From assembly GCF_000348685.1 (NCBI RefSeq), contig NZ_ANLA01000009.1, positions 101,662 to 165,661 on the forward strand: a stretch of 64,000 nucleotides of DNA, written 5' to 3'. The position numbers and the translations under genes are program-made. This document shows, in pieces, positions 62,467 to 64,000 of the stretch. Each line of letters starts with the position of its first letter. Within the stretch, counting starts at the first letter, position 1. The notes under the pieces are model-generated. The model worked only from the letters and a program-made list of their open reading frames with translations, ran no database searches and had not been told where the DNA came from. Origin of the DNA: Xanthomarina gelatinilytica (GTDB lineage Bacteria; Bacteroidota; Bacteroidia; Flavobacteriales; Flavobacteriaceae).

Positions 62467-62499
62467 AAACCGAAGCCTTAATAAAAAAGCATTCGGTTT
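62467..62499 (-). terminator. Terminator of the metallopeptidase gene
   Basis: 8-bp stem AAACCGAA / TTCGGTTT with a 17-nt loop and A/T-rich arms. Loop is long, so weaker than the others. Confidence 0.55.
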
Positions 62500-62519
62500 A
62501 TATATATGTGTTTTGATTC

Positions 62520-63218
62520 TTAGTCCCTACTGCCACCAAAAACTTGCAATGCCCAATAAATTAAAGATGCCAAAGCACCAATTGCAGCAACCAAATATGT
62601 TCTTGCAGCCCATTTAAGTGCATCTTCAGACCCTTTATACTCTTCAGGAGTCACCATGTTTTTTGCTTTTAACCAAGCCAATGCCCTGTTACTGGCATCG
62701 TATTCCACAGGTAAAGTAATAAAACTAAACAAAGTAGCTAAGCCCATAAAAAGAACACCTGCAACTGCCACATACCAACCAAGGCCAATACCTGCAGCAC
62801 CACCTAAGACCAAACCTCCAATAATTAACCATTGAGACATGCCAGAGGTAACACTAACCATTGGTACTAAAGTAGAACGCATTTGCAACCAGCTGTAGGC
62901 CTGAGCATGCTGTACAGCATGTCCACACTCATGTGCTGCTACTGCTGCTGCTGCTGCGTTTCGTTGATTGTAAACAGCTTCACTTAAGTTTACTGTTTTG
63001 TTTTTTGGGTTGTAATGGTCCGTAAGCTGTCCTGGTGTTGAAATAACCTCCACATCGTAGATGCCATTATCCGATAGCATTTTTTCCGCAATCTCCTTAC
63101 CACTCATGCCATTACGCAATTGCACTTTAGAGTAGAACGCAAATTTCTTTTTTAACTGATTACTAACCAACCAACTTACCAAGCCTATAGCTCCAATTAA
63201 AATATAATATCCAATCAT
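62520..63218 (-). CDS. Zinc metallopeptidase (YugP/DUF-type neutral protease)
   Basis: Membrane-bound metallopeptidase of 232 residues of the YugP family (PF04298). Helix at residues 1-20, HEXXH-like AAHECGHAVQHAQAYSW near residue 98, and two further helices around residues 130-170 (GLVLGGAAGIGLGWYVAVAGVLFMG). The ATG at 63218 (MIGYYILIGAIG) is preferred to the 48-nt longer start. Probably degrades or matures membrane-associated proteins; the substrate is not known. Confidence 0.9.
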   Translation of the reverse strand: MIGYYILIGAIGLVSWLVSNQLKKKFAFYSKVQLRNGMSGKEIAEKMLSDNGIYDVEVISTPGQLTDHYNPKNKTVNLSEAVYNQRNAAAAAVAAHECGHAVQHAQAYSWLQMRSTLVPMVSVTSGMSQWLIIGGLVLGGAAGIGLGWYVAVAGVLFMGLATLFSFITLPVEYDASNRALAWLKAKNMVTPEEYKGSEDALKWAARTYLVAAIGALASLIYWALQVFGGSRD

Positions 63219-63305
63219 TTTTTTTGTTTTAAAAGATAAAATTACGAGATATATAGCAAATAGCAAGCCAAATATTCGTTAAGAAATTTTGTCAGTTTAT
63301 TGTTT

Positions 63306-63359
63306 GTTCTCGATACAATTTTCAGTTTCTTAAGAAACTGAAAATCACTCGAACTGACG
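63306..63359 (+). repeat. Palindromic REP-like module 1 (forward)
   Basis: Head GTTCTCGATAC, 28-nt perfect palindrome at 63318-63345 (ATTTTCAGTTTCTT and its reverse complement), tail CACTCGAACTGACG. One of a family of modules with constant ends and a variable self-complementary stem. Repeated as 63893-63946. Confidence 0.9.
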
Positions 63360-63365
63360 GGGTTA

Positions 63366-63413
63366 TAGATACTATTTTCAGTTTTAAAAATTAAAAATTA
63401 TTCAAACTGACAC
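63366..63413 (+). repeat. Degenerate REP-like module 2 (forward)
   Basis: Reads AGATACTATTTTCAGTTTT ... TTCAAACTGACAC: the same head-stem-tail order as module 1 but decayed. Belongs to the 108-nt duplicated stretch; repeated as 63953-64000. Confidence 0.75.
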
Positions 63414-63459
63414 GTGGGCTGGTTTTATTGTTAGGCTCTGTTTTATAAATTGAACTCGT

Positions 63460-63517
63460 GTTCTCGATACATTTATTTTATTCGCTATCGCTAATAAAAC
63501 AAACACTCGAACTGACG
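63460..63517 (+). repeat. REP-like module 3 (forward, different stem)
   Basis: Head GTTCTCGATAC, stem TTTTATT ... AATAAAA (63476-63482 / 63493-63499) with an inner GC pair, tail CACTCGAACTGACG identical to module 1. The stem sequence differs from module 1 but is again self-complementary. Confidence 0.85.
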
Positions 63518-63530
63518 TTAGTATTAACTG

Positions 63531-63576
63531 CGTCACTTCGAGTGGTTTTCGAGGTACGAGAAAATTGTATCGAGAA
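63531..63576 (-). repeat. REP-like module 4 (inverted), just before the GIY-YIG gene
   Basis: Minus strand reads TTCTCGATACAATTTTC ... AAAACCACTCGAAGTGACG: same head and tail in the opposite orientation, stem TTTTC/GAAAA. It ends 17 nt before the start codon at 63594. Together with module 1' at 63893 it flanks the gene as an inverted pair, with the TTCTCGATAC heads facing the gene. Confidence 0.85.
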
Positions 63577-63593
63577 GTTTATTATATTTATCT

Positions 63594-63884
63594 ATGAGAT
63601 TATCCTACGTCTACATATTAAAATGTTCTGATGATTCTTATTACACAGGAGTTACATCAAATTTAGACAAAAGGCTTCTTGATCATCAATCTGGAAAACA
63701 TAAAGATAGTTACACATACAAAAGAAGACCAATCGAGTTGGTTTTTTATGCCGATTTTACAGATATTAGATTAGCTATTAATAGTGAAAAACAAATTAAA
63801 AAGTGGTCTCGTGCAAAAAAAGAGGCTTTAATTAATAATGAATTTGAAAAACTTCCTAATTTGGCTAAAAAGAAATTCAAATAG
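63594..63884 (+). CDS. Single-domain GIY-YIG endonuclease, inside a REP-like repeat field
   Basis: Small nuclease of 96 residues consisting only of a GIY-YIG domain (UPF0213/YhbQ-like). Motifs in order: YVYILKC (residues 5-11, the GIY part), YYTGVTS (residues 16-22, the YIG part), Arg 27 in LDKRLLDHQSG, and Glu near residue 65 in INSEKQIKKWSRAKKEALI, all expected catalytic positions. Stand-alone YhbQ-type proteins are usually solitary housekeeping genes, but here the gene is bracketed by inverted and direct copies of the palindromic modules, with the nearest module 17 nt before the ATG. It may act on, or be carried by, these repeats (inference). Confidence 0.9.
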   Translation: MRLSYVYILKCSDDSYYTGVTSNLDKRLLDHQSGKHKDSYTYKRRPIELVFYADFTDIRLAINSEKQIKKWSRAKKEALINNEFEKLPNLAKKKFK

Positions 63885-63892
63885 GTTTACCT

Positions 63893-64000
63893 GTTCTCGA
63901 TACTATTTTCAGTTTCTTAAGAAACTGAAAATCACTCGAACTGACGGGGTTATAGATACTATTTTCAGTTTTAAAAATTAAAAATTATTCAAACTGACAC
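63893..64000 (+). repeat. Second copy of the 108-nt repeat block (modules 1' and 2')
   Basis: Identical to 63306-63413 except for one base (A at 63317, T at 63904). Contains module 1' (63893-63946; palindrome 63905-63932) and module 2' (63953-64000). It reaches the right window edge, so its far end is not visible. The direct-repeat spacing is 587 bp. Confidence 0.95.

Noticed and set aside
61511..63576. Possible CRISPR array in the repeats near the right end
   Set aside because: Neither the 11-bp units nor the palindromic modules have regular 25-40 nt repeats with unique spacers, and no cas gene is present.

Overview
The window looks like a chromosome segment of a member of the Bacteroidota, most likely family Flavobacteriaceae. 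Reasons: low GC content; several proteins with a type IX secretion (T9SS) C-terminal sorting domain (YPNP start, KKL(I/V)(I/V)K end); promoters of the Bacteroidota form TAnnTTTG rather than TATAAT; a DnaQ-like exonuclease fused to the N-terminus of DnaE; a BlaI-M56 pair with a TonB-like tail; and families typical of the group (DUF4271, DUF4296, LuxE-like acyl transferase, S16 with an Ala/Glu-rich tail). There is no phage or conjugative region. The only mobile-looking segment is at the right end.

Layout. 1-2.0 kb: hemW (cut by the left edge) and ruvC downstream of an outer-membrane barrel gene, all on minus. 2.1-5.9 kb: plus-strand run of a flippase-like membrane protein, a GT2 glycosyltransferase, a secreted barrel-like protein and a Bax-inhibitor-1 protein. 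5.9-9.4 kb: BlaI repressor, M56 sensor peptidase and TPR protein in one overlapping minus operon, with a lipoprotein downstream that resembles the sensor's C-terminus; a cluster of three operator dyads lies upstream (9513-9574). 10.4-13.4 kb: TPR histidine kinase with response regulator, and a small secreted protein. 15.3-18.7 kb: two secreted surface proteins. 18.7-24 kb: a second signalling block (STAS-like protein, PAS kinase, single-domain receiver, sigma-54 activator) with a candidate sigma-54 promoter and upstream dyads between them. 24.4 kb: tRNA-Asp. 24.5-31.8 kb: DUF58, thioredoxin, DnaE, calcium-repeat lipoprotein. 31.9-36.2 kb: rpsP, rimM, trmN6-like, glutaryl-CoA dehydrogenase, phosphoesterase. 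36.3-39.3 kb: ferredoxin and its reductase, then nfu and mrp (Fe-S assembly), each promoter carrying a clear operator-like dyad. 39.5-44 kb: alkyltransferase-like protein, LysE, trmB, a glycosyltransferase and a PhoB/PhoR-type pair. 44-57 kb: T9SS cargo genes interleaved with tyrS, pyrC, a dolichol-phosphate-mannose-synthase-like GT, hemD. 57.4-63.2 kb: pckA, DUF423, saccharopine dehydrogenase with an Lrp regulator, a second Bax-inhibitor-1 protein and a zinc metallopeptidase.

The most unusual part is 63.3-64.0 kb: a single-domain GIY-YIG endonuclease gene surrounded by modular palindromes that share fixed ends (TTCTCGATAC ... CACTCGAACTGACG) but have different self-complementary stems. A 108-nt stretch is repeated on both sides of the gene with one mismatch. 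This resembles a REP/REPIN-transposase arrangement, but with a GIY-YIG nuclease in place of the transposase. Other observations worth checking are the BlaI operator cluster, the sigma-54 promoter with paired dyads, a CRP-like site at the expected class II position before the ferredoxin reductase gene, a Fur-family-like 7-1-7 dyad at the mrp promoter, an 11-bp-period tandem array, a covarying hairpin pair in the blaI intergenic region, and a mini-protein that is almost only a T9SS sorting domain.
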